Shown here piece by piece: positions 44,059-53,105 of a stretch of DNA of 64,000 nt. The translations under genes were made by a program, and so were the position numbers. Location of the stretch: assembly GCF_951805225.1 (NCBI RefSeq), contig NZ_OX638201.1, positions 1,984,001 through 2,048,000 on the forward strand, read 5' to 3'. Positions within the stretch are counted from its first letter, which is position 1. Each line of letters starts with the position of its first letter. This DNA is from an uncultured Flavobacterium sp. (GTDB lineage Bacteria > Bacteroidota > Bacteroidia > Flavobacteriales > Flavobacteriaceae). Under the pieces are notes generated by a model. It searched no databases, had not been told where the DNA came from, and worked only from the letters and a program-made list of their open reading frames with translations.

Positions 44059-45882
44059 ATGAAAAAACTAATAACCACATTATTCCTAGCGTTATCACTT
44101 TTTGGATTTGCGCAAAATCAAAGTCTGATTTCTAATGTCCCAAATCGACATACAACTTCTTTAAACGGGGTTTGGAATTATATTGTTGATCCTTATGAAA
44201 CGGGATTTTACAGCTTTCACCATGATGAATATGATAAACAGGCAAAACCATCAAATGCTGCTTATTTCAATAATTATCATGCGGTTAACAAGCAGGAATT
44301 GGTAGAATATGATTTTGATAAATCTCCGAAAATAAATATTCCGGGGGATTGGACTTCGCAAGTTCCGGAGCTTAAGTATTATGAAGGAAATGTTTGGTTC
44401 AAGAAATCTTTTGATTATGATTTGAAAGCTAAAAAACGCCTTTTTGTTTATTTAGGAGCAATTAATTATAAGGCTGATGTTTATTTGAATGGAAAAAAAC
44501 TTGGAACTCATATTGGTGGTTTTACGCCTTTTAATTATGAAGTTACTTCGATTGTAAAACCAAAAGATAATTATCTGGTTATTAAGGTAGATAATACAAG
44601 ACATAAAGAAGATGTTCCTACGATTAATACAGATTGGTGGAATTATGGCGGAATCACGCGCGATGTGACTTTAATTGAAGAAAATGAATCGTTTGTTGAG
44701 GATTATAATATTCAGCTAAAAAAGGGAAATTCGGGTTTGATTTCGGGTTTTGTTAAAATCAATAATTCTAATTCTGCATTGAATGTAGTAACGATTTCTA
44801 TTCCTGAATTGAAAATTAATTATAAAGGAAAAGTTGGTGCTGACGGAATTGTAAACTTTGAAATTCCGGGGAAAAAAATCTCTTATTGGTCTCCTGAAAA
44901 TCCAAAATTATATGATGTAACTATTGATTTTAATGGAGAAAAATTAAAAGATAATATTGGCTTTAGAACTATCGAAACTCAGGAAGACAAAATTTTATTG
45001 AACGGAAAACCAATCTTCTTACGCGGAATTTCGATTCACGAAGAAAACGCAAAAGGCGGACGTGCAAATTCTGAAGAAGATGCTTTACGTTTGCTAAACT
45101 GGGCTAAAGAATTGGGTTGTAATTATGTTCGTTTGGCGCATTATCCGCATAACGAAAACATTATCAGAACGGCTGATAAAATGGGATTGATGGTTTGGGA
45201 GGAAATTCCGGTTTATTGGACGGTTGAATTTACAAGAGAAGCTACTTACAAAAATGCCGAAGATCAATTGACAGCAGCAATTACGAGAGATAAAAATAGA
45301 GCTTGTATTATTATTTGGTCAATGGCAAATGAAACTCCAATATCTGATGCGAGAAATGCTTTTATTAAAAATTTAGTCGATCATACCAAATCTTTAGACA
45401 ATACAAGATTAATCAGTGCGGCTTTATTGACGCAAAGTGACAGCGCAGGATTTGGAACTATAAATGATGCAATTGGTGATTATCTGGACATTATTGCTTT
45501 CAATCAATATTTAGGTTGGTATGGCGGAAATCTTGAAGATGCCGAAAAAATATTTTGGAAAACTAAATATAATAAACCTGTTATTGTTTCAGAATTTGGA
45601 GGCGATGCCAAAGCAGGATTACACGGAGAAAAAAATGAGCGCTGGACAGAAGAATTTCAGGAATACTTGTACATTCAGAATTTGAAAATGATCGAAAAAA
45701 TACCTCATCTTAGCGGTTTAAGTCCGTGGATTCTGGTAGATTTCAGATCTCCGAGAAGGCTTCTTCCAGGAATTCAGGACGAATATAATAGAAAAGGTCT
45801 GATCTCAAATGATGGTCAAAAAAAGAAAGCTTTTTATATTATGCAAAATTGGTACGACAAAAAGAAAAAAGAGCAAAACTAA
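44059..45882 (+). CDS. GH2 enzyme, probable beta-glucuronidase
   Basis: The 607-residue secreted GH2 protein starts at the ATG at 44059, which begins a signal peptide (MKKLITTLFLALSLFGFAQ); the open frame extends upstream only into repeat sequence. It has the compact three-domain form of beta-glucuronidases: INIPGDWTSQVPEL and YEGNVWFKK at the N-terminus, INTDWWNYGGITRDV, acid/base Glu425 in IWSMANETP, and nucleophile Glu512 in IVSEFGGDAKAG. Release of D-glucuronate would feed UxaC. It is the last gene of the uronate PUL in this window. Confidence 0.9.
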   Translation: MKKLITTLFLALSLFGFAQNQSLISNVPNRHTTSLNGVWNYIVDPYETGFYSFHHDEYDKQAKPSNAAYFNNYHAVNKQELVEYDFDKSPKINIPGDWTSQVPELKYYEGNVWFKKSFDYDLKAKKRLFVYLGAINYKADVYLNGKKLGTHIGGFTPFNYEVTSIVKPKDNYLVIKVDNTRHKEDVPTINTDWWNYGGITRDVTLIEENESFVEDYNIQLKKGNSGLISGFVKINNSNSALNVVTISIPELKINYKGKVGADGIVNFEIPGKKISYWSPENPKLYDVTIDFNGEKLKDNIGFRTIETQEDKILLNGKPIFLRGISIHEENAKGGRANSEEDALRLLNWAKELGCNYVRLAHYPHNENIIRTADKMGLMVWEEIPVYWTVEFTREATYKNAEDQLTAAITRDKNRACIIIWSMANETPISDARNAFIKNLVDHTKSLDNTRLISAALLTQSDSAGFGTINDAIGDYLDIIAFNQYLGWYGGNLEDAEKIFWKTKYNKPVIVSEFGGDAKAGLHGEKNERWTEEFQEYLYIQNLKMIEKIPHLSGLSPWILVDFRSPRRLLPGIQDEYNRKGLISNDGQKKKAFYIMQNWYDKKKKEQN

Positions 45883-45983
45883 TAACCATTACCAATTCAT
45901 TAACAAAAAATAGGTTATAACTTATATGATTTTTCTTCATTATTAACTTACTTTGTGTAAACTATAATAAATCATTTACAACT

Positions 45984-46547
45984 ATGAAAAATTTTAATTT
46001 ATTGATAATTATCTTATTGACTGCTTTTTCTGTCAATGCACAAGATGTGGTAAAATTTGCTCCTCTTGACGCAAGTCCGGTTGACATTTCTTATTTTCCA
46101 AATAAAGCTGTTAAGTTCAAAAAAACAGATAATCCATCGCCTGTTATTAAGGTTGTTTATTCAAGACCTTCAGTTAAAGGGCGTGTGGTTTTTGGAGATT
46201 TAATTAAGTTCGGTGAAGTTTGGCGCGTTGGTGCAAATGAGAATACTGAAATCAAATTTTACAAAGCGGTTTCAATTGGCGGTACAAATATTCCTGCTGG
46301 AACTTATAGCTTATTTGCTATTCCTGAAAAAGACAAATGGACAATTATCATCAATAAAGAGCTTGATATGTGGGGCGCTTATGCCTATGATGAAAGTAAA
46401 GATATTGCTAAAGTAACTGTTCCGGTTAAGTCAGTATCTAATGTTGTTGAAGCTTTATCAATTGCATTTACAACTCAGGGTTCTGTTGCAAATCTTGTAA
46501 TAGGATGGGATAAAACAACTGTTGAAGTGCCAATTACAATCAAATAA
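45984..46547 (+). CDS. DUF2911 domain protein, secreted
   Basis: The 187-residue protein has a signal peptide (ending FSVNAQ) and a single DUF2911 beta-sandwich (KVVYSRPSVKGRVVFG, EVWRVGANENTEI, IPAGTYSLFAIP, WTIIINKELDMWGAY). The function of the family is not established. It is followed by a strong terminator and stands alone between the uronate PUL and the serine hydrolase gene. Confidence 0.9.
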   Translation: MKNFNLLIIILLTAFSVNAQDVVKFAPLDASPVDISYFPNKAVKFKKTDNPSPVIKVVYSRPSVKGRVVFGDLIKFGEVWRVGANENTEIKFYKAVSIGGTNIPAGTYSLFAIPEKDKWTIIINKELDMWGAYAYDESKDIAKVTVPVKSVSNVVEALSIAFTTQGSVANLVIGWDKTTVEVPITIK

Positions 46548-46570
46548 TTTATACTTCTAAAACATATTTA

Positions 46571-46608
46571 AAGAGACACTAATTTTTTAATTTAGTGTCT
46601 CTTTTTTT
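46571..46608 (+). terminator. Rho-independent terminator after the DUF2911 gene
   Basis: AAGAGACACTAA (46571-46582) pairs with TTAGTGTCTCTT (46592-46603), followed by a run of T. Confidence 0.92.
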
Positions 46609-46665
46609 ATATCTTTAATTCTGTTAACTATGACATAACCAATTAACTAACCAAAAACCAAAAGA

Positions 46666-48078
46666 ATGAGAAAGACCTATTTACTGTTACTTCTTTTGTT
46701 GTCTGCTTTCTACGGATATTCTCAGCAAAAGTTTAAAATTACCTATGAACAATTAAAAGAGTATGAAGGTGTTTATGAATATAAAAACAACACCACTTTG
46801 CAAATCGCTGCTTCTCCAAAAGACACGATTTTATTTGCCATTATCAACGACAGTAAATATGCTCTAAAACCTTCTGAAAAAGATGTTTTTTTGAATATGT
46901 CTCAAGAAACTGTGACTTTCCTGAGAGATCAGTCTTCTGTAGTTAATGGATATTCATCTGATGGAAAAACTTTTAAATTACTTAATAAAAAAGTCGTTTT
47001 TCCGAAAGAAATGTGGTATCCAAGATTAAATGTTTCGAAGGATTATAAATACGTGTATCAACAACCCAAAAAAGATTTAGACGGTTTAGTTACCGGAACG
47101 CTTGATAATACTGGTTTGGATAAAGCTTTATTGAACGAAATGATGCAAAAAATTGTGGACGGAACTTATGCTAATGTTCATAGCGTTTTGATTATTAAAG
47201 ACGGGAAATTAGTTTTTGAGGAATACTTTTATGACAATAATAAAGCTAAGTTGCACGAACTTCGATCGGCTACAAAAAGCTTTGTTTCGGCTTTGACCGG
47301 AATTGCGATTGATAAAGGATTGATTAAGGATAAAACTGAAACGGTACTTTCTTATTTTCCGGATTATACGATTAAGAATCTTACGGACGATAAAAAACAA
47401 ATTACAATTGAAAATCTTTTGACGAATCAAAGTGGTCTTGATTGTGATGTGAGCAATCCTAAAGCGGAAGGAAATGAAACAGCAATGAATAATTCTGATG
47501 ATTGGGTTCAATTTACATTGGACTTGCCAATGGTTGATGTTCCGGGTGGAAAAGGAATGTATTGCTCGGGAAATCCTATTACGTTGGGAAAAATTATCGA
47601 AAGAGCTACAAAAATGCCTTTACCTGAATTTGCCAAACAAACGCTGTTTAAAGATCTTGGTATTAAGAATTTCAAATGGAATTTTAAACCTGATGCTTCA
47701 AGTGCCGAAACTTTTTGTCAGGTTTATTTAAATTCTCGTGATATGGCAAAATTTGGTTTACTGTATCTGAATAAAGGCCTTTGGAATGGTAAACAAGTTG
47801 TTTCTAAAAATTGGGTCGAACAATCGCTTGCTAAACATTCTGTTGTTCAAGGTGTAAATTACGGCTATTTATGGTGGCTAAAATACCTGAATGTCGACGG
47901 CGTAAAATACAACGGAAAAGCCGCGCAAGGAAACGGCGGACAGAAAATATATATTTGGGAAGAACAAAATATGATCACAGTTATCACTGGTGGAAATTAT
48001 AATTCGCAATCACCAAGTGATGAATTGATTCAAAAGTATATTTTGCCTTCGTTTAACGTAAAAAATAAAATTAATTAG
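46666..48078 (+). CDS. Secreted serine hydrolase of the beta-lactamase/penicillin-binding fold
   Basis: The 470-residue protein has a signal peptide (ending FYGYSQQ), an N-terminal beta-rich part (about 25-130), then a class C beta-lactamase-like domain (about 145-465). The active-site motif SxxK is SATK with Ser201 and Lys204; YCSGNP fits the second motif and GNGGQKIYIWEEQN lies near the third. Such proteins are usually esterases or peptidases rather than drug-resistance enzymes. The substrate is unknown. Confidence 0.88.
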   Translation: MRKTYLLLLLLLSAFYGYSQQKFKITYEQLKEYEGVYEYKNNTTLQIAASPKDTILFAIINDSKYALKPSEKDVFLNMSQETVTFLRDQSSVVNGYSSDGKTFKLLNKKVVFPKEMWYPRLNVSKDYKYVYQQPKKDLDGLVTGTLDNTGLDKALLNEMMQKIVDGTYANVHSVLIIKDGKLVFEEYFYDNNKAKLHELRSATKSFVSALTGIAIDKGLIKDKTETVLSYFPDYTIKNLTDDKKQITIENLLTNQSGLDCDVSNPKAEGNETAMNNSDDWVQFTLDLPMVDVPGGKGMYCSGNPITLGKIIERATKMPLPEFAKQTLFKDLGIKNFKWNFKPDASSAETFCQVYLNSRDMAKFGLLYLNKGLWNGKQVVSKNWVEQSLAKHSVVQGVNYGYLWWLKYLNVDGVKYNGKAAQGNGGQKIYIWEEQNMITVITGGNYNSQSPSDELIQKYILPSFNVKNKIN

Positions 48079-48083
48079 ATAAT

Positions 48084-48199
48084 GTGCCAATTAGATAATT
48101 AGATAATTTAATAAAGGCTTTCAAAAAATTGAAAGCCTTTTCTTTTATGTTAACATTTTCTAATTGACACATTATCTCATTATCTCATTATCTAATTTT
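48084..48199. repeat. AATTAGATAATGTGCCAATT-type repeats between convergent genes
   Basis: Copies of TTAGATAAT and GCCAATTAG at about 48076-48109 and their complements at about 48157-48209 flank a terminator. The right-hand block overlaps the stop codon of the NlpE-like gene. A relative lies at 14596-14632. Confidence 0.65.
48113..48146. terminator. Bidirectional terminator between serine hydrolase and NlpE-like genes
   Basis: AAAGGCTTTCAA (48113-48124) pairs with TTGAAAGCCTTT (48129-48140) over a four-base loop, followed by TCTTTT on the plus strand and preceded by A-rich sequence that serves the other strand. Confidence 0.88.
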
Positions 48200-48706
48200 C
48201 TAATTTTTCAAAGTTAGCGTATAATTTAATTTTGATTTGATTATTTGACGTTCCTTGTCCAAGAGGAAAATTTTATTTGGTTCTGCTGAAGTCAGGCCGT
48301 AGAATATTTGTTCGCCTTCTGGTTTGTCGTAATTAAGGACGTAAATTGTTCCGTTTTTATCTTTTCCTACTCCTCTTTCGGTGTTGAAATTCCCTTTTTG
48401 TACGAAGACATTTCCAGGTTCTTTTCCTTGATACGTACTTGTCAATTCAAACTTGTGACTTTCCATAGTGCCATCTCCCTGATAAATTTTTAAGACTGTT
48501 TGAATTCCGCTGCAATCTGCGCAAGGCAATACACCTTCGTATATTTTTGCTTCGCCCAGACTTTCACTTTCCGGAACTATGTTTTTTGTTTCTTCAACAA
48601 TTGAAGATGTAGTATCGATAGGTGTAGTAACTTTGTTTTCGCTTTTCTTATTATTACAAGACATTGTAAGACCTGAAATAACTAACATTAACATTAATTT
48701 TTTCAT
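48200..48706 (-). CDS. NlpE-like lipoprotein (copper-resistance/envelope-stress family)
   Basis: The 168-residue lipoprotein has lipobox TMSC (Cys17). A low-complexity linker is followed by an NlpE N-terminal-type domain with the CxxC motif in VLPCADCSGIQTVL, then beta strands (HKFELTSTYQGK, VLNYDKPEGEQIFYGL). In enterobacteria NlpE links surface or copper stress to the Cpx system. Here no such partner is visible, so only the fold is claimed. The 261 bases to the divergent gene at 48968 would hold both promoters; I see no exact TAnnTTTG box there. Confidence 0.88.
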   Translation of the reverse strand: MKKLMLMLVISGLTMSCNNKKSENKVTTPIDTTSSIVEETKNIVPESESLGEAKIYEGVLPCADCSGIQTVLKIYQGDGTMESHKFELTSTYQGKEPGNVFVQKGNFNTERGVGKDKNGTIYVLNYDKPEGEQIFYGLTSAEPNKIFLLDKERQIIKSKLNYTLTLKN

Positions 48707-48967
48707 AATTATTTTTTTTTAGAATGAGCTAAATATACAGAATATACCTATATTATTCTAGTTTTTGCAATGAAAAAATTTAGAAAAACAAGAATTTAAA
48801 AACTGAATTAAGGCATTTTCTTTCTTATTGAAACTCCTGAAAAATAGTTTTATTGTCTTTTAATATTCTTACAATTTTATTTTTACTGAATTATAATTTG
48901 TATGGTGAAGTTTTGTATTTTTATCAATAGCAAAATAATTTAATGCCTAACTTAAATAAAAAACTAT

Positions 48968-49300
48968 ATGGGAAAATTTGTGATTACTAAAAGAACTAAC
49001 GGCGAATTTCAATTTAATTTAAAAGCAGGAAACGGGCAAACAATTTTAACCAGCGAAGGGTATACTACAAGAGCTGCATGTCTAAATGGTATCGAATCTG
49101 TGAAAACAAACTCAGCAGATGACAATAAATTTGACAGAAAAGAATCTTCTAATGGTAAACCTTATTTTAATCTAAAGGCTACTAACGGTCAAATTATTGG
49201 CGCAAGCGAAATGTATGAAAGTACTGCCGCAAGAGAAAACGGAATTGAATCGGTAAAAACAAATGCGCCAGAAGCAACTACAGATGATCAGACAGCATAA
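48968..49300 (+). CDS. YegP-like protein with two DUF1508 repeats
   Basis: The 110-residue protein consists of two tandem repeats of about 50 residues, each with the pattern F.LKA.NGQ.I..SE.Y....AR.NGIESVKTNA (positions about 10-55 and 58-104). This is the YegP/DUF1508 fold, found as tandem pairs in many bacteria; its function is not settled. There is no signal peptide. A terminator follows 29 bases after the stop. Confidence 0.93.
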   Translation: MGKFVITKRTNGEFQFNLKAGNGQTILTSEGYTTRAACLNGIESVKTNSADDNKFDRKESSNGKPYFNLKATNGQIIGASEMYESTAARENGIESVKTNAPEATTDDQTA

Positions 49301-49328
49301 ATTTTAATGTTTTATATATTTAATTAAA

Positions 49329-49357
49329 AAGCGAGGCTATAAACCTCGCTTTTTTTG
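49329..49357 (+). terminator. Rho-independent terminator after the YegP-like gene
   Basis: AAGCGAGG (49329-49336) pairs with CCTCGCTT (49344-49351), followed by a T run. Confidence 0.9.
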
Positions 49358-49390
49358 TTATCAATATATGTGTAAATCAAGAGTTCAAAA

Positions 49391-49546
49391 TGTGCCGCTA
49401 GGCACTAAATATTGGTAGAAAATATGAATTGGGACACGTTGGCGTGCCGTAGGTACGCAATGATTAACGTTTTGTTGCGTACCTACGGCACGCCAACGAA
49501 TTTTGATCCTATTGATTACTACCGATATTTAGTGCCTAACGGCACA
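49391..49546. repeat. Nested double palindrome, copy 2
   Basis: Outer arms at 49391-49418 and 49519-49546 (28 bases, two G:T-type differences) and inner perfect 20-base arms at 49441-49460 and 49475-49494, with a 14-base loop. The inner arms are identical to copy 1 at 11235-11397, while loops and spacers differ. Here it lies between the convergent YegP-like and GH43 genes, 14 bases from the GH43 stop codon. Confidence 0.88.
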
Positions 49547-49559
49547 ACGGGAAGTCACA

Positions 49560-51494
49560 TTACTTAATTGCATTAACTCCAGTATGCGTTGGAATTACTT
49601 GTTTGATGGTTCCATCTGGATTAAACTCTAGTTTATCAAGACAGACTTCTCTATGAAAACCTCCTGCATCACCCATTTTTATTCCGGTTGGGTATGAAAA
49701 TCTATGATATGCAATATACCATTCGTCTTTGTTTGGAATTTGCAATACGGAGTTGTGTCCCGTTGCATAAATCCCCTGATCGGGATTTCCTTGGATTACG
49801 ATATTGTTTTCCGGAATTTCGATTGGTCCAAGTGGTGATTTCGAAATTCCATATCTTACTTTATAATTCGGACTTCTGGTATCGTCTTCGCTCCAAAAAA
49901 AGTAGTACGTGTCGTTTCTGTAAATAACGTAAGTTCCTTCTCTAAAGGTGTTGTCGACTTTAATTACTTTTACGCTACTTTTTTTTATAGAAGTCATATT
50001 GGCTTTTAATTCGGCTACAGCCATATAACCATTTCCCCAATACAAATAACTTTTTCCGGATTTTGGATCTGTAAAAACATCGGGATCGATTTCCTGACCG
50101 TCTTTTATGCCTTCTGGTCTTTTGTTTATCAAAGCTTTTCCGCTGTCTTTAAAAGGTCCGGTTGGGTTATCTGAAGATGCAACTCCAACTTTTTGTGCTG
50201 CTGTGAAATAATAGAAATACTTATATTTCCCTCTTTTCTTTTTCTCTACAATACACGGCGCCCAGGCATTTCTGTTTGCCCATTTTACATCTTTTCTAAG
50301 ATCTACAATAATTCCTTCGTCTTTCCAATCTGTTAGATTATCTGATGAAAAAGTTTTGAAATAATTTCCAGACCAACCGTCAAATCCGTCACTTGTTGGA
50401 TAGATATAATATCTATTGGTTTTGTTTGAATATAAAATCTCAGGATCTGCGTAATATCCTTCTAAAACCGGATTATTATTTATTTGTGGATATTGTGCCG
50501 GCATTCCCCATTTGGCAATTAATCTTTTTAATTCAGAACGTGTTATGGGTAAAATTGTCCCATGACGCGGATTAAAATCCATGGAAATATCGTTATCAAT
50601 TACGGTGAAATTTTCTAAATCTTTCGTTTTTGTAAACTGATATTTTCCTTTGGTGTAAATATCATACATCAAAATATATTCATCGGAATTGTTTAGTTTG
50701 AAAACGCTGGAACCTTCAACTCCATCATTTGTTTGTTGTAAATAGTTGTCGTTTTCAATCCATTTTCCTGATGTTAAATCAGTTGTTGTGGCAACTTTTA
50801 TTCCTGCTTTTTCAGTTTCTGTTTTATAGAAAAGATGGTAAACGCCGTCTTTTTCAATAATATCTCCGTCGATACAAGCTCTTTCTGATTTTGGCACAAA
50901 TAATAATTTTGGAGCACTTTCCAGAGCGGTGAAATCTTTATTCGCATAAGCGTAATAAATTTTATCAGGTCCTCCGGCATATTGCATACTAAAGTAAATC
51001 ATGTATTTACCTGCTTTTGCATCATAAATAGTTTGTGGTGCCCAAACACGTTTCAGGTTTTCATTTCCTGAAAATGCGGTTTGAATATTCACAACGCTAC
51101 TCTCCCATTTTACAAGATCTGTACTTTTTAATAAAATCATCGCGCGATTACTGTCCCAACCTTTTGAAGATGTCATATCGGTCAAAACCATATAAAATGT
51201 TTTGCCATCGTCGCCTCGCAAAATATGCGGATCGCGAACTCCTCCAGTTGAACTTATCGTTTTACTATCAATAACTGGCTGATTATTATTCAGATTGTAA
51301 TAATGATAACCGTCTGCGCTGATGGCATATCTTACGGCTTCTTCTTCGACATTATTTCCGGTGAAATAAACGAACAAATAGGCTGTCAAATCTTTTTCGG
51401 CAATAACTGGCGGAATTCCTTTTGTGTTATTTTGGGCTTGTAAAAAATTAAAAAACGCTAAAAACAATACAAGACAAAATTGTAATCTCTTCAT
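49560..51494 (-). CDS. Two-domain GH43-type glycoside hydrolase
   Basis: The 644-residue secreted protein has a signal peptide (ending NFLQAQ) and two five-bladed-propeller GH43-like domains. The first (about 25-320) has VRDPHILRGDDGKTFYMVL and ERACIDGDIIEKDGVYHLFY. The second (about 335-640) has YYADPEILYSNKTNRYYIY, QEIDPDVFTDPKSGKSYLYW and FREGTYVIYRNDTYYFFW, which contain the expected Asp and Glu. GH43 enzymes remove arabinose, galactose or xylose. With GH30 and GH27 neighbours, an arabinofuranosidase or exo-galactanase is most likely. Its ATG overlaps the GH27 stop codon by one base (TAATG), so translation is probably coupled. Confidence 0.88.
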   Translation of the reverse strand: MKRLQFCLVLFLAFFNFLQAQNNTKGIPPVIAEKDLTAYLFVYFTGNNVEEEAVRYAISADGYHYYNLNNNQPVIDSKTISSTGGVRDPHILRGDDGKTFYMVLTDMTSSKGWDSNRAMILLKSTDLVKWESSVVNIQTAFSGNENLKRVWAPQTIYDAKAGKYMIYFSMQYAGGPDKIYYAYANKDFTALESAPKLLFVPKSERACIDGDIIEKDGVYHLFYKTETEKAGIKVATTTDLTSGKWIENDNYLQQTNDGVEGSSVFKLNNSDEYILMYDIYTKGKYQFTKTKDLENFTVIDNDISMDFNPRHGTILPITRSELKRLIAKWGMPAQYPQINNNPVLEGYYADPEILYSNKTNRYYIYPTSDGFDGWSGNYFKTFSSDNLTDWKDEGIIVDLRKDVKWANRNAWAPCIVEKKKRGKYKYFYYFTAAQKVGVASSDNPTGPFKDSGKALINKRPEGIKDGQEIDPDVFTDPKSGKSYLYWGNGYMAVAELKANMTSIKKSSVKVIKVDNTFREGTYVIYRNDTYYFFWSEDDTRSPNYKVRYGISKSPLGPIEIPENNIVIQGNPDQGIYATGHNSVLQIPNKDEWYIAYHRFSYPTGIKMGDAGGFHREVCLDKLEFNPDGTIKQVIPTHTGVNAIK

Positions 51495-52864
51495 TATTTT
51501 TTACTTTTTAATTGATATAAAATGGAACTGTGCGGTCTTAATTCGGCAGAAATTTCTTTGGCAGAAACTTTTGTTTTTTCTCCTGTCCAAAGGTTTAAAA
51601 CTTCGGCAGAATCTGAAATTCCAAGATCTGAAAGGTTTACAGCAATTTTCTCAGAAGTATTGTCTGAGATATTAAATAAAGCCAAATAAACGCTTCCGTC
51701 TTTAGGATTTTTTGAGGTTACGGCAATTTTTCCGTCTTTCTGAAAAAGTTGTTTTACATCTGTACTTTCATTGTGCATTTTCACTACATCTTTATTGGTC
51801 AATAATGACAAGGTAAAAGCATCATTACTTGGTAAATCTCCACCAAAAAACAACGGCGATTTAAAGATATTGAAGAAGGTAATCAACGTATATTGTTCGT
51901 CTTTTGTCAAACGAGTCATTCGGTCTTCGCCACGTTCTCCTCTTAAGGAAATTCGCCCAAGCGGAATCATATCACAGTCTGGCCAAGTTCCTGGCGCAAT
52001 GTATGGATACCATTTCTGGCTTACTTCCATCAAATGTGTAATGTGCGGCCAAGTGTCCCAAACATCGTCGACCATTCTCCACATATTCGCATGTTCTTTT
52101 ACGTGTGAAGCTGCAGTAATTGGCGTTTCTCCAGGCGAAGTACTCAATACAATTTTACGTCCGCATTTGTCGATTGCGTTTCTGATTAGGTTGATTTCTC
52201 CTTCGTGATAAGGTCTTGATAAATCATCGATCTTGATAAAATCTACGCCCCATTGTGCGTAAAGTTCAAACAATGAATCGTAATATTCCTGTGCTCCGGG
52301 TTTGTCTGCAAGAATGGTATAATTGTCTTTTAGCCATTCGCATTGCAAAGCGGTTGTATAAATTTGATCTGCTGTGATTCCGTTTGCGCCTTTGATAGGT
52401 AATTTATCTTCAACGGCTTTTTTAGGAATTCCGCGCATAATGTGAATTCCAAATTTCAATCCTTTTTTATGAATATAATCTGCCAAAGGTTTAAATCCTT
52501 GTCCGTCTTTCGCCGATGGAAAACGGTTTAGGGCTGGCTGATATCTTCCGTATTGATCGATTACATATCGAGGATCTGTTTGGTTGTATCCGCCTGCTTT
52601 GTCGTTTTCTACAAACCATCTGATGTCTACAACTATATATTCCCAACCAAACTTTTTCAGGTTTTTAACCATATAATCGGCGTTGGCTTTTACTTCGTGT
52701 TCTTCTACCGTAGAACCATAGCAATCCCAACTGTTCCAACCCATTGGCGGCGTTTGTGCCCATTGTTTGAACTCGTCTTTTGCGAATGTTTTTGTCTGAG
52801 CATTTGAAGAAGCTGATGCTAAAACAACTCCAAGTATTAAGGCTATTCTATTTTGTATTTTCAT
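51494..52864 (-). CDS. GH27 alpha-galactosidase / beta-L-arabinopyranosidase
   Basis: The 456-residue secreted enzyme has a signal peptide (ending SASSNAQ) and the GH27 barrel: TPPMGWNSWDCYG at the start, nucleophile Asp213 in FIKIDDLSRP, and acid/base probably Asp267 in RMVDDVWDTW. A C-terminal beta domain ends at LYQLKSKK. GH27 includes alpha-galactosidases and beta-L-arabinopyranosidases; the arabinogalactan-like gene set makes either possible. It is translationally coupled to the GH43 gene after it. Confidence 0.92.
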   Translation of the reverse strand: MKIQNRIALILGVVLASASSNAQTKTFAKDEFKQWAQTPPMGWNSWDCYGSTVEEHEVKANADYMVKNLKKFGWEYIVVDIRWFVENDKAGGYNQTDPRYVIDQYGRYQPALNRFPSAKDGQGFKPLADYIHKKGLKFGIHIMRGIPKKAVEDKLPIKGANGITADQIYTTALQCEWLKDNYTILADKPGAQEYYDSLFELYAQWGVDFIKIDDLSRPYHEGEINLIRNAIDKCGRKIVLSTSPGETPITAASHVKEHANMWRMVDDVWDTWPHITHLMEVSQKWYPYIAPGTWPDCDMIPLGRISLRGERGEDRMTRLTKDEQYTLITFFNIFKSPLFFGGDLPSNDAFTLSLLTNKDVVKMHNESTDVKQLFQKDGKIAVTSKNPKDGSVYLALFNISDNTSEKIAVNLSDLGISDSAEVLNLWTGEKTKVSAKEISAELRPHSSILYQLKSKK

Positions 52865-52936
52865 GATAATTTCAAATAAGTGTTATTATTACACTTTAAA
52901 TATAATAAACTTTTTTAATATATCTATTCTAAAGTA

Positions 52937-53092
52937 GACCCGACAGGTTTTGGAAACCTGTCGGGTCTTCGTTGACGATTTCCATGTGTCAATTTATTTT
53001 GCCACAGATTAAAAAGATTATAATAATTTTAATCTGTCTCTCTAATTAGACCTAACAGGTTTTGGAAACCTGTCGGGTCTTCGTTGACGATT
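52937..53092. repeat. Two copies of a GACAGGTTTTGGAAACCTGTC hairpin phrase
   Basis: Hairpins at 52937-52967 and 53048-53080 (arms GACCCGACAGGTTT or AGACCTAACAGGTTT, loop TGG) are each followed by TCGTTGACGATTT. Between them an AGATTAAAAAGATT / AATTTTAATCT stem lies at about 53002-53037. They fill the 241-base gap upstream of the GH27 gene. Confidence 0.8.
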
Positions 53093-53105
53093 TATCTTAT
53101 GCCAA

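Noticed and set aside
46666..48078. Antibiotic-resistance beta-lactamase
   Set aside because: The SxxK fold is shared by many esterases and peptidases, and the long N-terminal domain and lone position do not suggest drug resistance.
51771..52208. 145-codon open frame on the plus strand
   Set aside because: It is antisense to the well supported GH27 gene and shows no domain pattern.
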